A stretch of 13,519 bases of DNA from JACOWB01 sp964373665 (GCA_964373665.1 CAYJVM010000022.1:1-13519), one strand, 5' to 3'. Positions 5,553 to 12,032 are shown, counted from the stretch's first letter. The notes: generated by a model not told the origin, from the letters alone. Numbers and translations are program-made.

Positions 5553-7476
5553 AGATACTATTGCATTAAAGAACTATTTAAAATTTAGTCAGATATCAAA
5601 ATTCGTAACCATCTTTGGTTTTCTCATGTTACTTTCACTGCCTGTTTACGCCAAGGACTTTGCCGTGGTCAACCTGACGACTGTGCTGATAAATGCGAGC
5701 GGAGGGGCGAACACAGTCGCCATTGCTACTGGCCCGTTCACCAACGTGAGCATAGGCACTGACGCGCCTGCTGCAAAGCTGCATGTGAGGGGGGATGTGC
5801 TGATTGATAATAAGACAGCTGTTGATAGTACGACGTGGACTAGTGTGGGAGGAGGTCATTCATCAAAGTTATTGGTTGTTTACAATGGATCCTTATATAG
5901 TACAAGTGCTGACGATGGTGACGTCTTCCGCTATGACGGCGGGACGGCGTGGACGAATGTTACGGGGGCGAGTATGCCCGCTGGTAATATTGAGGGGGTG
6001 GTTGTATATAATGGACAGCTTTACGTTGGTGATAGAAATGGTGACGTCTTCCGCTATGACGGCGGGACGAGCTGGACGAATGTAACTGGCGCAAGTGCAC
6101 TTGCGGACGTGACAGCTATGGTTGTATATAATGGACAGCTTTACGTTGGTGATTCCACCAATAGCAACGTTTATCGCTATAATGGAACAGGCACTACAGA
6201 TTGGGTGGATGTCGTAGGAACACCGACGGTTCTTGATGGAGCTGTCAGATCTCTGGCTGTCTACAACGGACAGCTGTATGCTGGAACTTTTGCCGCCGAG
6301 GTCTACCGCTATGACGGCGGGACGAGCTGGACTGATGTTACTGTAACGCCGGCTACTATTGGTTCATCTCAGGCTATGGCTATATACAATGGACAACTAT
6401 ATGCCGCAGGTTCAGGAGGTGACGTCTTCCGCTACGACGGCGCTAGTACGTGGACTAATGTGAGTGGGATAAGTGCACCCACTAATGTCAATTTTCTTAC
6501 TGTATACAATGGTCAATTGTTCGTCGCGGATGACGATGGTAATATTTACCGCTACGACGGCGGGACGGCGTGGACAGACGTTACTGTTAGCCCGGCTACC
6601 ATTACTGGCAGTAGAGGATTAGCTGTTTACAATGGTTCATTGTATGTTGGAGCCAACGGTGGTATTCGAATATACACAGCCAACCCAGTCCAGTCCTATG
6701 CATTAAAATTCAAGTCTGGAGAAGGCAACGAGATAGCTTCATTGTGGTTCCAGGGGAACATGTCCTCAGGCCAAGGCATAGAAGGCCAGCAGCAGCACGG
6801 CCAGTTCATCTTCAGCCACGGCATACAGACGCAGACAGGAGCTTATGATATTGCAGAGGAATTTCCTACATGGGATTACAGCATTGAAGCTGGGGATATT
6901 GTTGTTGCTTCCTATTCTGGAAATGAATTGATAGAGAAATCCAATTCTCCGTACCAGAGGAACCTGATTGGCGTTGTTAGCACAAAACCTGCCGTAGTAT
7001 TAAGATCAGACCAGACAGGAGAGATGAAACTAGTCTCGCTTGCAGGAAGGGTGCCTGTTAAAGTATCAACTGAAAATGGAGCTATAGCTGTTGGTGATTT
7101 CATAACATCATCGTCAATCCCAGGTGTTGGAATGAAGGCTAGTAAAGCTGGTCCAACAGTCGGCAGATCTCTAGAATCCTTTAATCCTAACAATTGCCAA
7201 CCAGTTAATTCACTTGACGGTGTAGTCTGGCCTGCAGACGATGGCGCTAATCCAGCTAAACCTTGCTTCAAAGTTAATAGCATCTATGTCGGCAAAGTCC
7301 TTGCAATTGTGGATGTTTCCTACAATCCAGTCGATTCACCATATTCAGAAGTGAAATCTAGCTTCGATACAGTCAAATTAGACAGTTCACAAACTGAAGA
7401 CATGAACTTTATCAGTAATCTCGTAAGGAGTTTGTCTTCTGTGTTTGCATGGCTGAAGGGAGGGATGGTGGGATGA
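5470..7476 (+). CDS. Secreted seven-bladed propeller surface protein 2 (668 aa)
   Basis: Same plan as protein 1. The signal region ends SLPVYA at residue 61, followed by KDFAVVNLTTVLINASGG and VSIGT...LHVRGDVLI. Seven VYNG(Q/S)LY blades run from about residue 135 to 403, then NPVQSY at 405, the AYDIAEEFP...GDFITSSS domain, and the end LSSVFAWLKGGMVG. ATG 5470 gives an abnormally long leader whose first 28 residues are antisense to the small ORF at 5463-5552, so the true start is probably later. ATT 5560 would give a normal signal peptide (ALKNYLKFSQISKFVTIFGF...), while ATG 5626 leaves too little. Blade 3 carries the same YNGTGTT insertion as in the other two proteins. The C-terminus has a unique Cys-containing insert (NNCQPVNS...KPCFKV) about residues 575-600. 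Binding role at the cell surface is inferred. Confidence 0.82.
   Translation: MRFAIFSKNFLFSRKNFSNFSFLVSSFIDTIALKNYLKFSQISKFVTIFGFLMLLSLPVYAKDFAVVNLTTVLINASGGANTVAIATGPFTNVSIGTDAPAAKLHVRGDVLIDNKTAVDSTTWTSVGGGHSSKLLVVYNGSLYSTSADDGDVFRYDGGTAWTNVTGASMPAGNIEGVVVYNGQLYVGDRNGDVFRYDGGTSWTNVTGASALADVTAMVVYNGQLYVGDSTNSNVYRYNGTGTTDWVDVVGTPTVLDGAVRSLAVYNGQLYAGTFAAEVYRYDGGTSWTDVTVTPATIGSSQAMAIYNGQLYAAGSGGDVFRYDGASTWTNVSGISAPTNVNFLTVYNGQLFVADDDGNIYRYDGGTAWTDVTVSPATITGSRGLAVYNGSLYVGANGGIRIYTANPVQSYALKFKSGEGNEIASLWFQGNMSSGQGIEGQQQHGQFIFSHGIQTQTGAYDIAEEFPTWDYSIEAGDIVVASYSGNELIEKSNSPYQRNLIGVVSTKPAVVLRSDQTGEMKLVSLAGRVPVKVSTENGAIAVGDFITSSSIPGVGMKASKAGPTVGRSLESFNPNNCQPVNSLDGVVWPADDGANPAKPCFKVNSIYVGKVLAIVDVSYNPVDSPYSEVKSSFDTVKLDSSQTEDMNFISNLVRSLSSVFAWLKGGMVG
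5575..5587. promoter_or_regulatory. TATA-like element TATTTAAAATTTA
   Basis: A strong archaeal TATA-like sequence. On the minus strand it is 23-35 bases before the ATG of the small antitoxin-like ORF (5552), an excellent fit. On the + strand it would start transcripts near 5605, inside the signal-peptide coding part of protein 2. It therefore probably belongs to the decayed TA pair. Confidence 0.5.
7432..7463 (+). repeat. 32-bp 3'-end repeat, copy 2
   Basis: Differs from the copy at 4983-5014 only in its first base. It encodes LSSVFAWLKGG at the end of propeller protein 2, immediately before the DUF5678/protease cassette. Confidence 0.8.
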
Positions 7477-7514
7477 GAATGGAAGGTATGTGTGAGCCAA
7501 AAAATACAAGCAGG

Positions 7515-7922
7515 CTAAAGGGGATCAATGAGAACTTCTTTTCTTGCTTGTATAAAGGTAATTTTAAACTTGTCGAAAACGTCTTCCCTTCCCAATATGT
7601 ACGGGACATCTTCAACGAGTGTAATTGCAACTCTGGCGTCAAATTCTATCCCTGCAAATCTAACTTTGATTTGTTTGATTACGACTGGTGTCCTGCCTTC
7701 ACCAATACCGCGTACTTCTTTAACCTCCTCTTTCCGTGGTTCAAACCCAAAGGCCTCAAGAAAAGATTTTGGAAGCAAAGTCACGTCAGCGCCAGAGTCG
7801 AGAATACCAATAATAGGAACCCAGTCGTTATTAACATGCACCTCAAACTCTACCACCGGACGGTGAATTTCCCCAAAAAGCGCGCTCTTGTCGTGTTGGT
7901 ATGGAAATCTCACAGAATTCAC
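7515..7922 (-). CDS. Retropepsin-like aspartic protease (possible toxin of a TA-like pair)
   Basis: A 135-residue protein of the single-domain retroviral-type aspartic proteases (clan AA). The catalytic motif LDSGADVTLLP is at residues 41-51 (Asp42), and the late hydrophobic-glycine motif YILGREDVFDKFKITF is at 108-123. Such enzymes act as homodimers, each monomer giving one catalytic aspartate. No signal peptide is seen, so it should act in the cytoplasm on proteins; the substrate is unknown. GTG at 7920-7922 overlaps the stop of the upstream DUF5678 gene (GTGA), so the pair is translationally coupled. The length and both motifs are complete. A truncated copy of the same pair lies just beside it (8233-8594). 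A role as toxin is only suggested by its neighbours. Confidence 0.85.
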   Translation of the reverse strand: MNSVRFPYQHDKSALFGEIHRPVVEFEVHVNNDWVPIIGILDSGADVTLLPKSFLEAFGFEPRKEEVKEVRGIGEGRTPVVIKQIKVRFAGIEFDARVAITLVEDVPYILGREDVFDKFKITFIQARKEVLIDPL

Positions 7923-8131
7923 AGGAATAAGATTAATGCTTCCTTCTTTGGTACGAATGCGAGTACAGATCTTTTACGAGGATACTTCTTTTTCACTGTC
8001 TTCCAGACAGAAAATGCAGAACTGCCAGAAGCGACTATTTTGTCGCCTATGATGGCTATATGCATGCCTCTATACTTTTCCATCACTGGTAAGAATTTTG
8101 CAAAAAAGTCTACTTCTTTCACGAAAATCAC
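7919..8131 (-). CDS. DUF5678 protein, copy 1 (partner of the aspartic protease)
   Basis: A short protein of about 70 residues with the DUF5678 pattern: KYRGMHIAIIGDKIVASGSS, then AFSVWKTVKKKYPRKRSVLA and the end FVPKKEALILFL. Function is unknown; the family often stands next to retropepsin-like proteases, as here. The frame is open up to 8230, but its first 30 codons are antisense to the surface-gene tail and do not look like protein. GTG 8131 or GTG 8122 (VKEVDFF...) is the likelier start. GTG 8131 fits a TTTAAG box about 27 bases upstream (8155-8162, minus strand). The stop overlaps the protease GTG. Its small size and first position in the operon are what one expects of an antitoxin or inhibitor. 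Confidence 0.75.
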   Translation of the reverse strand: MIFVKEVDFFAKFLPVMEKYRGMHIAIIGDKIVASGSSAFSVWKTVKKKYPRKRSVLAFVPKKEALILFL

Positions 8132-8154
8132 ATTTATTATTGATGTGGACGAAG

Positions 8155-8162
8155 ACTTAAAG
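8155..8162 (-). promoter_or_regulatory. Candidate TATA box of the DUF5678/protease operon
   Basis: CTTTAAGT on the minus strand lies about 24-31 bases before GTG 8131. It falls at the junction with the surface-gene tail fragment, so the cassette edge and its promoter coincide. Confidence 0.4.
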
Positions 8163-8165
8163 TTT

Positions 8166-8204
8166 CTGTCTTCTGTGTTTGCATGGCTGAAGGGAGGTGT
8201 GTGA
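8166..8204 (+). pseudogene. Isolated 3' tail of a propeller surface gene
   Basis: The 32-bp repeat recurs here (8166-8197), encoding LSSVFAWLKGG, then V and a TGA at 8202-8204. Nothing upstream resembles a surface protein: the preceding 650 bases are the minus-strand DUF5678/protease pair. This is a stranded gene end, as if the body of a fourth propeller gene had been replaced by the cassette. Confidence 0.75.
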
Positions 8205-8232
8205 TTAGATGAAAGGTAACAAAGAATCAAAT

Positions 8233-8391
8233 TTATTTGGGAACAAACTCTACAGTCTTTTCAGTTTCGTCGAAACAAACTCTGAATTTGTTAAAAATGT
8301 CTTGCCTACCGAGAAGGTTGAAAGATGTACTAAGTTCGTCGGAGAAGGCGACCTTACACTTGAATTCGGTATCAGTTATTATCAACTTAAT
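8233..8391 (-). pseudogene. Beheaded retropepsin-like protease remnant
   Basis: Starting at 8391 on the minus strand, the frame reads IKLIITDTEFKCKVAFSDEL, then STSFNLLGRQDIFNKFRVCF and ends TVEFVPK with TAA at 8233-8235. This is the C-terminal half of a clan AA protease, matching the LGREDVFDKFKITF part of the intact enzyme at 7515. The N-terminal half with DSGA is absent: upstream the frame runs straight into the end of the DUF5678 gene, overlapping its last codons. No start codon is visible. The copy has therefore lost its catalytic aspartate and cannot be active. It is too diverged from the intact neighbour to be a simple recent duplicate. Confidence 0.75.
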
Positions 8392-8594
8392 AGAATGCTC
8401 AGCTCTTCATCTTTCCTTGGTACTTTCATCAACATTACTTCATCTAATTTTACGCCTTTCTTACTAAGAACTAATTCTACCTCTGAGATAGAATCTCCAG
8501 CAGCGACGATACCGGTTTTAGTAAGTGCAACCCATTTACCACTATACTTTTCTGCTTCTTTCGGATGTGATGATAGCCATTCAAGCTCTTGCAT
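8382..8594 (-). CDS. DUF5678 protein, copy 2 (partner protease lost)
   Basis: About 70 residues with the DUF5678 layout: MQELEWLSSHPKEAEKYSGK, then WVALTKTGIVAAGDSISEVE and a C-terminus MKVPRKDEELSILLS. The ATG at 8592-8594 is chosen because a TATA box (8617-8625) lies 23-31 bases upstream; the frame also allows TTG 8615. The gene looks intact, while the protease behind it keeps only its C-terminal half. The survival of this member and the loss of the protease's catalytic part match what is seen with antitoxin and toxin at the MntA/HepT pair, and fit the idea that DUF5678 is the harmless member. Its biochemical role is unknown. The sequence is only distantly similar to copy 1. Confidence 0.75.
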   Translation of the reverse strand: MQELEWLSSHPKEAEKYSGKWVALTKTGIVAAGDSISEVELVLSKKGVKLDEVMLMKVPRKDEELSILLS

Positions 8595-8616
8595 AAAAAT
8601 CAATTGTTGTTTCAAG

Positions 8617-8625
8617 TATAAATTT
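8617..8625. promoter_or_regulatory. Shared TATA element between DUF5678 copy 2 and propeller protein 3
   Basis: TATAAATTT lies 26-34 bases before the + strand ATG 8651 and 23-31 bases before the minus-strand ATG 8594. Both distances fit archaeal TATA boxes with nearly leaderless transcripts. The 56-base gap between the two starts holds no other candidate, so it may act in both directions. Confidence 0.55.
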
Positions 8626-8650
8626 GTCGTTGATAAAGATTGGTGGTTAA

Positions 8651-10456
8651 ATGGTTAAGACAATTTTCATTCTAGCAGCAGTTACTTTATTTATTCTATT
8701 ATTATCTCCAGCATACGCCAGGGACTTTGCAGTCGTCAACCTGACGACTGTGCTGATTAATGCCAGCGGGGGCGCTAACACTGTCGCCATTGCTACTGGC
8801 GCGTTCACCAACGTGAGCATAGGCACTGACGTGCCTGCTGCAAAGCTGCATGTAAGGGGGGACGTGCTGATTGACAACAAGACTGCTGTTGCTAGCACGA
8901 CGTGGACTAGTATTGGTGGACCAGCACAAGGTGGACCAGCTGTTCTAGCTGTGTACAATGGTTCGTTGTATTCCGATAACAATCAAGGTGATGTCTACCG
9001 CTATGACGGCGGGACGAGCTGGACGAATGTGACTGGGGCGAATGGACCAGGTGCGCCAGGGACGGGAGGTGCAAGAGGTTTGACAGTCTACAACGGGCAG
9101 CTGTATGCCGGGGACCACAATGGTAAAGCCTGGCGGTACGACGGCGGGACGAGCTGGACTGATGTAAGTGTAACAGGTGGTCCTAGTGGCTTCATAAATT
9201 CCATGGCTGTCTATAACGGCCAACTTTATGCGGCGGGTAACGACATCTTTCGCTATAACGGAACTGGAACTACGGCTTGGACTGACGTTACTGTATCTCC
9301 AGGAACTCTTAGTTCAATACTAGCTTTGACAGTCTACAACGGGCAGCTGTATGCCGGGGATAATAGCGGTGGCGATGTCTACCGCTACGACGGCGTGACG
9401 ACGTGGACGGATGTGGTGGGAACGCCGACGAATTTGGGAGCAATAAGGACTATGACAGTCTACAACGGGCAGCTGTATGCTGGAGTTCAAAATGGCGATA
9501 TTTTCCGCTACGACGGAGGGACGGTGTGGACGAATATCAGCGGGTCAACACCAGATGTTTTTGTCGAAACTATGACAGTCTACAACGGGCAGCTGTATGC
9601 TGGGGATAATAGCGGTAACGATATTTTCCGCTACGACGGAGGGACGGTGTGGACGGATGTTGACAGTACTGGTCTTGCCGCAGAGTTCCTAGCTGTGTAC
9701 AATGGTTCGTTGTATGCTGTAGCTGGCAGCGTATACAAGTACACAGCCAACCCCGTCCAGTCGTATGCGTTAAAATTCAAATCAGGCGAAGGCAATGAAA
9801 TAGCTTCATTGTGGTTCCAGGGGAACATGTCCTCAGGCCAGGGCATCGAAGGCCAGCAGCAGCACGGACAGTTCATCTTCAGCCATGGCATCCAGACGCA
9901 GACAGGAGCTTATGATATTGCAGAGGAATTTCCTACATGGGATTACAGCATTGAAGCTGGGGATATTGTTGTTGCTTCCACAACATACCAAAACACCATA
10001 GAAAAATCTTCATCGCCTTACCAAAACAACATGCTTGGCATTGTGCCGACTAAACCAGGTCTTTTACTGACTTCCAATGAACAATCTGATAATAAACTAG
10101 TATCACTAGCAGGAAGAGTAGCAGTAAAAGTATCAACCGAGAATGGAGCTATAGCCATAGGCGACTTTATCACTTCATCGTCAACTCCTGGTGTGGGAAT
10201 GAAAGCCACGAAAGCTGGTAGGATAGTCGGTATGGCACTGGAGCCTTACGATGGTCATAGTGTAGGTAGAATCAAGGTTTTCATGGACACGTCATGGTAT
10301 GATCCAAGTACATTTGGGGAAAAGTTAGTTGCATCTAATTTGGAAATTACGAGCGATGGCGGAACAGCGGACACGTTAGCGGCAAAAGAAAGCTCTTGGA
10401 CTGCTAGATTGGCATCAACTGTCAACAAAATACTGGAGAGATTAGGTTTTGGATAA
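8651..10456 (+). CDS. Secreted seven-bladed propeller surface protein 3 (601 aa)
   Basis: A clean signal peptide (MVKTIFILAAVTLFILLLSP, then AYA, residues 1-23) is followed by RDFAVVNLTTVLINASGG and the VSIGT...LHVRGDVLI module. Seven VYNG(Q/S)LY blades follow, about residues 97-365, with the same YNGTGTT insertion in blade 3. The C-terminal domain begins at NPVQSY (residue 367) and includes AYDIAEEFP, VSLAGRVAVKVSTENGAIAI and SSSTPGVGMKA. The region after EAGDIVVAS (TTYQNTIEKSSSPYQNN) differs sharply from proteins 1 and 2, and the C-terminus is also different: WTARLASTVNKILERLGFG instead of SSVFAWLKGG. No membrane anchor is obvious. It has its own TATA box at 8617-8625 and so may be the best expressed of the three. 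Surface attachment or host recognition is inferred. Confidence 0.88.
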   Translation: MVKTIFILAAVTLFILLLSPAYARDFAVVNLTTVLINASGGANTVAIATGAFTNVSIGTDVPAAKLHVRGDVLIDNKTAVASTTWTSIGGPAQGGPAVLAVYNGSLYSDNNQGDVYRYDGGTSWTNVTGANGPGAPGTGGARGLTVYNGQLYAGDHNGKAWRYDGGTSWTDVSVTGGPSGFINSMAVYNGQLYAAGNDIFRYNGTGTTAWTDVTVSPGTLSSILALTVYNGQLYAGDNSGGDVYRYDGVTTWTDVVGTPTNLGAIRTMTVYNGQLYAGVQNGDIFRYDGGTVWTNISGSTPDVFVETMTVYNGQLYAGDNSGNDIFRYDGGTVWTDVDSTGLAAEFLAVYNGSLYAVAGSVYKYTANPVQSYALKFKSGEGNEIASLWFQGNMSSGQGIEGQQQHGQFIFSHGIQTQTGAYDIAEEFPTWDYSIEAGDIVVASTTYQNTIEKSSSPYQNNMLGIVPTKPGLLLTSNEQSDNKLVSLAGRVAVKVSTENGAIAIGDFITSSSTPGVGMKATKAGRIVGMALEPYDGHSVGRIKVFMDTSWYDPSTFGEKLVASNLEITSDGGTADTLAAKESSWTARLASTVNKILERLGFG

Positions 10457-10627
10457 ATGGTATCAGTCAACAACACAGCCATAGCCTCAACCGACTGCGA
10501 CAACCAGGCAAAAGTCGGCAGGAGCATCGTTGCTTTCAATGTCACATCCACATACCTTTATGTCTGCTCCATACAAAGCGGGAGTACAATAGGCTGGAGA
10601 GTCCTTCAGACACTCGGTATAGGATGA
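10457..10627 (+). CDS. Small ORF, probable fragment of another secreted-protein module (56 aa)
   Basis: ATG 10457 follows directly on the TAA of protein 3 without a spare base. It encodes 56 residues: STDCDNQAKVGRSIVAFNVT, then STYLYVCSIQSGSTIGW and RVLQTLGIG. The CD...GR...LYVC...GW spacing is that of a small repeated module seen in many secreted multi-module proteins (from memory, not checked). There is no signal peptide, so as a separate protein it would stay in the cytoplasm. It may be a broken-off C-terminal module of a surface gene, or be made by re-initiation. It ends TGA, then TAG and TGA in frame, just before the minus-strand PIN/RHH cassette, the typical position of surface-gene tails here. 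Confidence 0.5.
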   Translation: MVSVNNTAIASTDCDNQAKVGRSIVAFNVTSTYLYVCSIQSGSTIGWRVLQTLGIG

Positions 10628-10647
10628 TAGTGAGTAACAGGCTACAT

Positions 10648-10974
10648 TCATCTTTTCTTTATTCCAAACAATTTGAAAGCTGTAGATAGAGATTCCTTAT
10701 ACTCTTCTACTGTCAAGTCAGATTTTACGCCCCTTTTTACAAGTTCTTCCATCATTTCACCTACAGATAACCCTGCCCTATTCGCTGCCCCGCTAGTAGA
10801 GACTTTACCTTCTTTATAAAGTTTCACGACTTCTTCTATTTTCCAGTTTCTTATAGCTTCTTCCAAGAATTCTCTAATCACGGTTGTCCTGTCCAATCTT
10901 TCTTCTTTAGCTCTTTCGTCTAATGTTTTCAAAATTTTTTCGGGTAATCTGACAGTTGTTAACACAGTTTTCAT
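10648..10974 (-). CDS. Ribbon-helix-helix antitoxin with UPF0175-like C-terminus
   Basis: A 108-residue protein. Residues 1-45 are a ribbon-helix-helix DNA-binding domain (MKTVLTTVRLPEKILKTLDE, with RTTVIREFLEEAI). Residues 50-88 (LYKEGKVSTSGAANRAGLSV, GEMMEELVKRGVKSDL) have the helix-turn-helix pattern of UPF0175-type antitoxins. It would bind its own operator and neutralise the PIN toxin encoded directly upstream. Its ATG overlaps the toxin stop (ATGA). Here the toxin comes first and the antitoxin second, the reverse of most VapBC operons, although this order is known for this antitoxin type. Family assignment is firm; pairing rests on position. Confidence 0.85.
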   Translation of the reverse strand: MKTVLTTVRLPEKILKTLDERAKEERLDRTTVIREFLEEAIRNWKIEEVVKLYKEGKVSTSGAANRAGLSVGEMMEELVKRGVKSDLTVEEYKESLSTAFKLFGIKKR

Positions 10975-11483
10975 TCTTTTTCACCTCTTATCTTTTCTAA
11001 ACCTTTAAAAGCTTCTATTAAGACACTTTCACCAAACCAACCTTCTTTCTTTAAAACTTCTAGGCAGATTTTCGCTTTATCGTAAGTTATTACATCTTTC
11101 TCGTAGAGTATTAGTGGCAAGTCTAAAGACGATAGCACATCTAACCCAAGTACTTTTCCAACTTTTCGAGCTTTATTGTCGTCAGTTATCATAGGTATTT
11201 TCTGGTTTATAGCTAATGCTATCACTGACGCTTCTCCCAATCCCAAATTAAAGTCTTTTCTAAATTTTTCAGTCAAATTGTTATCAACTTTTATCACTTT
11301 TATCTTCTCCTCTTTTACAAGTTCTTGCATGTATAGTGCATCCTTCCTCCCCTTTTCTAACCCAGCCATTACTTCACTTTTCACTTCTTCAGTTGCTTCT
11401 AGATAAGCTATCGAGCATAGCTCTCTGAGCATATCACCTTTTGCTAGTAATATTATTCCACTTGAATCACTAGTAATTTTCAT
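10971..11483 (-). CDS. PIN-domain ribonuclease toxin (DUF3368-like VapC)
   Basis: A 170-residue PIN-domain protein. The acidic residues of the PIN active site can be placed: Asp6 in ITSDSSGIILLAK, Glu37 in VKSEV, Glu84 in LGLGEASVIALA, and Asp101/Asp102 in MITDDNKARKVG. PIN toxins are Mg-dependent RNases that cut tRNA, rRNA or mRNA; which one this cuts is unknown. The layout with GLGEASVIALA followed by ITDDxxAR is that of the DUF3368 branch. The length is usual for that branch. The ATG at 11481-11483 has a TATA-like run just upstream. The stop overlaps the antitoxin start. All motifs are present, so it appears functional. Confidence 0.85.
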   Translation of the reverse strand: MKITSDSSGIILLAKGDMLRELCSIAYLEATEEVKSEVMAGLEKGRKDALYMQELVKEEKIKVIKVDNNLTEKFRKDFNLGLGEASVIALAINQKIPMITDDNKARKVGKVLGLDVLSSLDLPLILYEKDVITYDKAKICLEVLKKEGWFGESVLIEAFKGLEKIRGEKE

Positions 11484-11497
11484 CTTAACTGTATTCT

Positions 11498-11506
11498 AAT
11501 ATATTC
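11498..11506 (-). promoter_or_regulatory. Candidate TATA box of the PIN/RHH operon
   Basis: AATATATTA on the minus strand begins about 15 bases before the toxin ATG and is centred about 19 bases from it, slightly close for an archaeal TATA box. A TTTAAG further upstream (about 11517-11523) is the alternative. Confidence 0.4.
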
Positions 11507-11535
11507 TTTTGTATTCTTAAACTTTTCTATCAGGA

Positions 11536-11619
11536 AGGGTCGGCATCGGGACAACTACAATAGCATCTGGCACTGTATTGAACGTCACAGGCGGCAACGT
11601 CATGATTCAGTTGGGATGA
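11536..11619 (+). pseudogene. 3' tail fragment of a secreted-protein gene, copy 2
   Basis: The frame reads RVGIGTTTIASGTVLNVTGG then NVMIQLG and stops at TGA 11617-11619. It is the partner of the fragment at 65-151 and keeps the canonical VGIGTTT. There is no start codon or signal peptide; upstream lies the PIN/RHH promoter. The residues resemble the VSIGT module of the intact proteins, but it ends a gene rather than starting one. It is a stranded tail bordering a TA cassette. Confidence 0.65.
11539..11619 (+). repeat. 81-bp direct repeat, copy 2 (partner at 71-151)
   Basis: Gap-free match to 71-151 with about six differences, in the same orientation. Recombination between the two would remove or circularise about 11.4 kb. 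Confidence 0.8.
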
Positions 11620-11623
11620 TTGA

Positions 11624-11722
11624 ATGTGGAAATTGTTAGGAATTGTGTTTGGCATAGTAATATCAATAGGAGCATCCTACGCTTTAACTATAGGAGATAT
11701 AGAAAAATGGCTTGATAGCTGA
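11624..11722 (+). CDS. Orphan secretion leader 4 (32 aa)
   Basis: ATG 11624, four bases after the tail-fragment stop, opens 32 codons: a short basic start (MWKLL), a hydrophobic core (GIVFGIVISIGA), a cleavage-like SYA, then LTIGDIEKWLDS and TGA at 11720-11722. The tail is unlike RDFAVVN, so it is either a remnant of a different secreted protein or a genuine secreted micropeptide. Its placement right after the 81-bp repeat mirrors leader 1 (148-273). Confidence 0.45.
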   Translation: MWKLLGIVFGIVISIGASYALTIGDIEKWLDS

Positions 11723-12000
11723 GGCTTGGCTAAATTGAAAACCAGATGCATGCAGGTTCTGCCTCAACACCGCCTGCTCCAGGTACATCACAGACAACTC
11801 CACGCATCTGGTAATACAGGGATGACAATGGGATTATGATAAGGTGATAACCACGCCAACCCCTTCTCAAAAACCAGCCCGAAATTACCTCATCTAGCCA
11901 AATCCACCATTATTTCACCTTCTCCACCGCAAACCCCGTTTGCCGCTCTGCCCTCAAAATTTGTTTGAAATCAAACGGACTTTATCCGCAATCTCCGTTA
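11723..12000. other. Gene-poor stretch after leader 4
   Basis: I see no convincing gene. A short + frame ends in AGSASTPPAPGTSQTTPRIW with TAA near 11812-11822; it is Pro/Thr rich and could be a remnant of a secreted linker, but has no support. A 6-bp inverted repeat GTTTGA/TCAAAC lies at 11964-11977. Base composition is richer in C than the neighbours, which may mark a different origin. Confidence 0.4.
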
Positions 12001-12010
12001 GATATTTATC
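12001..12010 (+). promoter_or_regulatory. Candidate TATA box of the zinc-ribbon/nuclease gene
   Basis: GATATTTATC lies 23-32 bases before the GTG at 12033. This is the spacing of an archaeal TATA box and supports that start over the ATG at 12031, which is closed after two codons. Confidence 0.4.
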
Positions 12011-12032
12011 TACAGAAAAACCAAGTTGTTAT

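Noticed and set aside
7449..8204. + strand ORF of 251 codons ending in FAWLKGGV
   Set aside because: Only the last 13 codons are surface-gene sequence; the rest is antisense to the protease and DUF5678 genes.
4983..8204. The 32-bp 3'-end repeat as an integron-type attachment site
   Set aside because: It has no inverted core and is fully explained as conserved coding sequence for the protein C-terminus; no integrase gene is present.
8209..8658. + strand ORF of 149 codons
   Set aside because: Antisense to DUF5678 copy 2 and the protease remnant; no independent motif.
3099..10456. Diversity-generating retroelement acting on the propeller genes
   Set aside because: No reverse transcriptase or template repeat is visible, and the differences are not restricted to adenine positions. 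Gene conversion explains the pattern better.
11964..11977. Inverted repeat GTTTGA/TCAAAC as a terminator or element end
   Set aside because: Stem of only six bases, two-base loop, no T-run after it and no partner found near 13070-13519.
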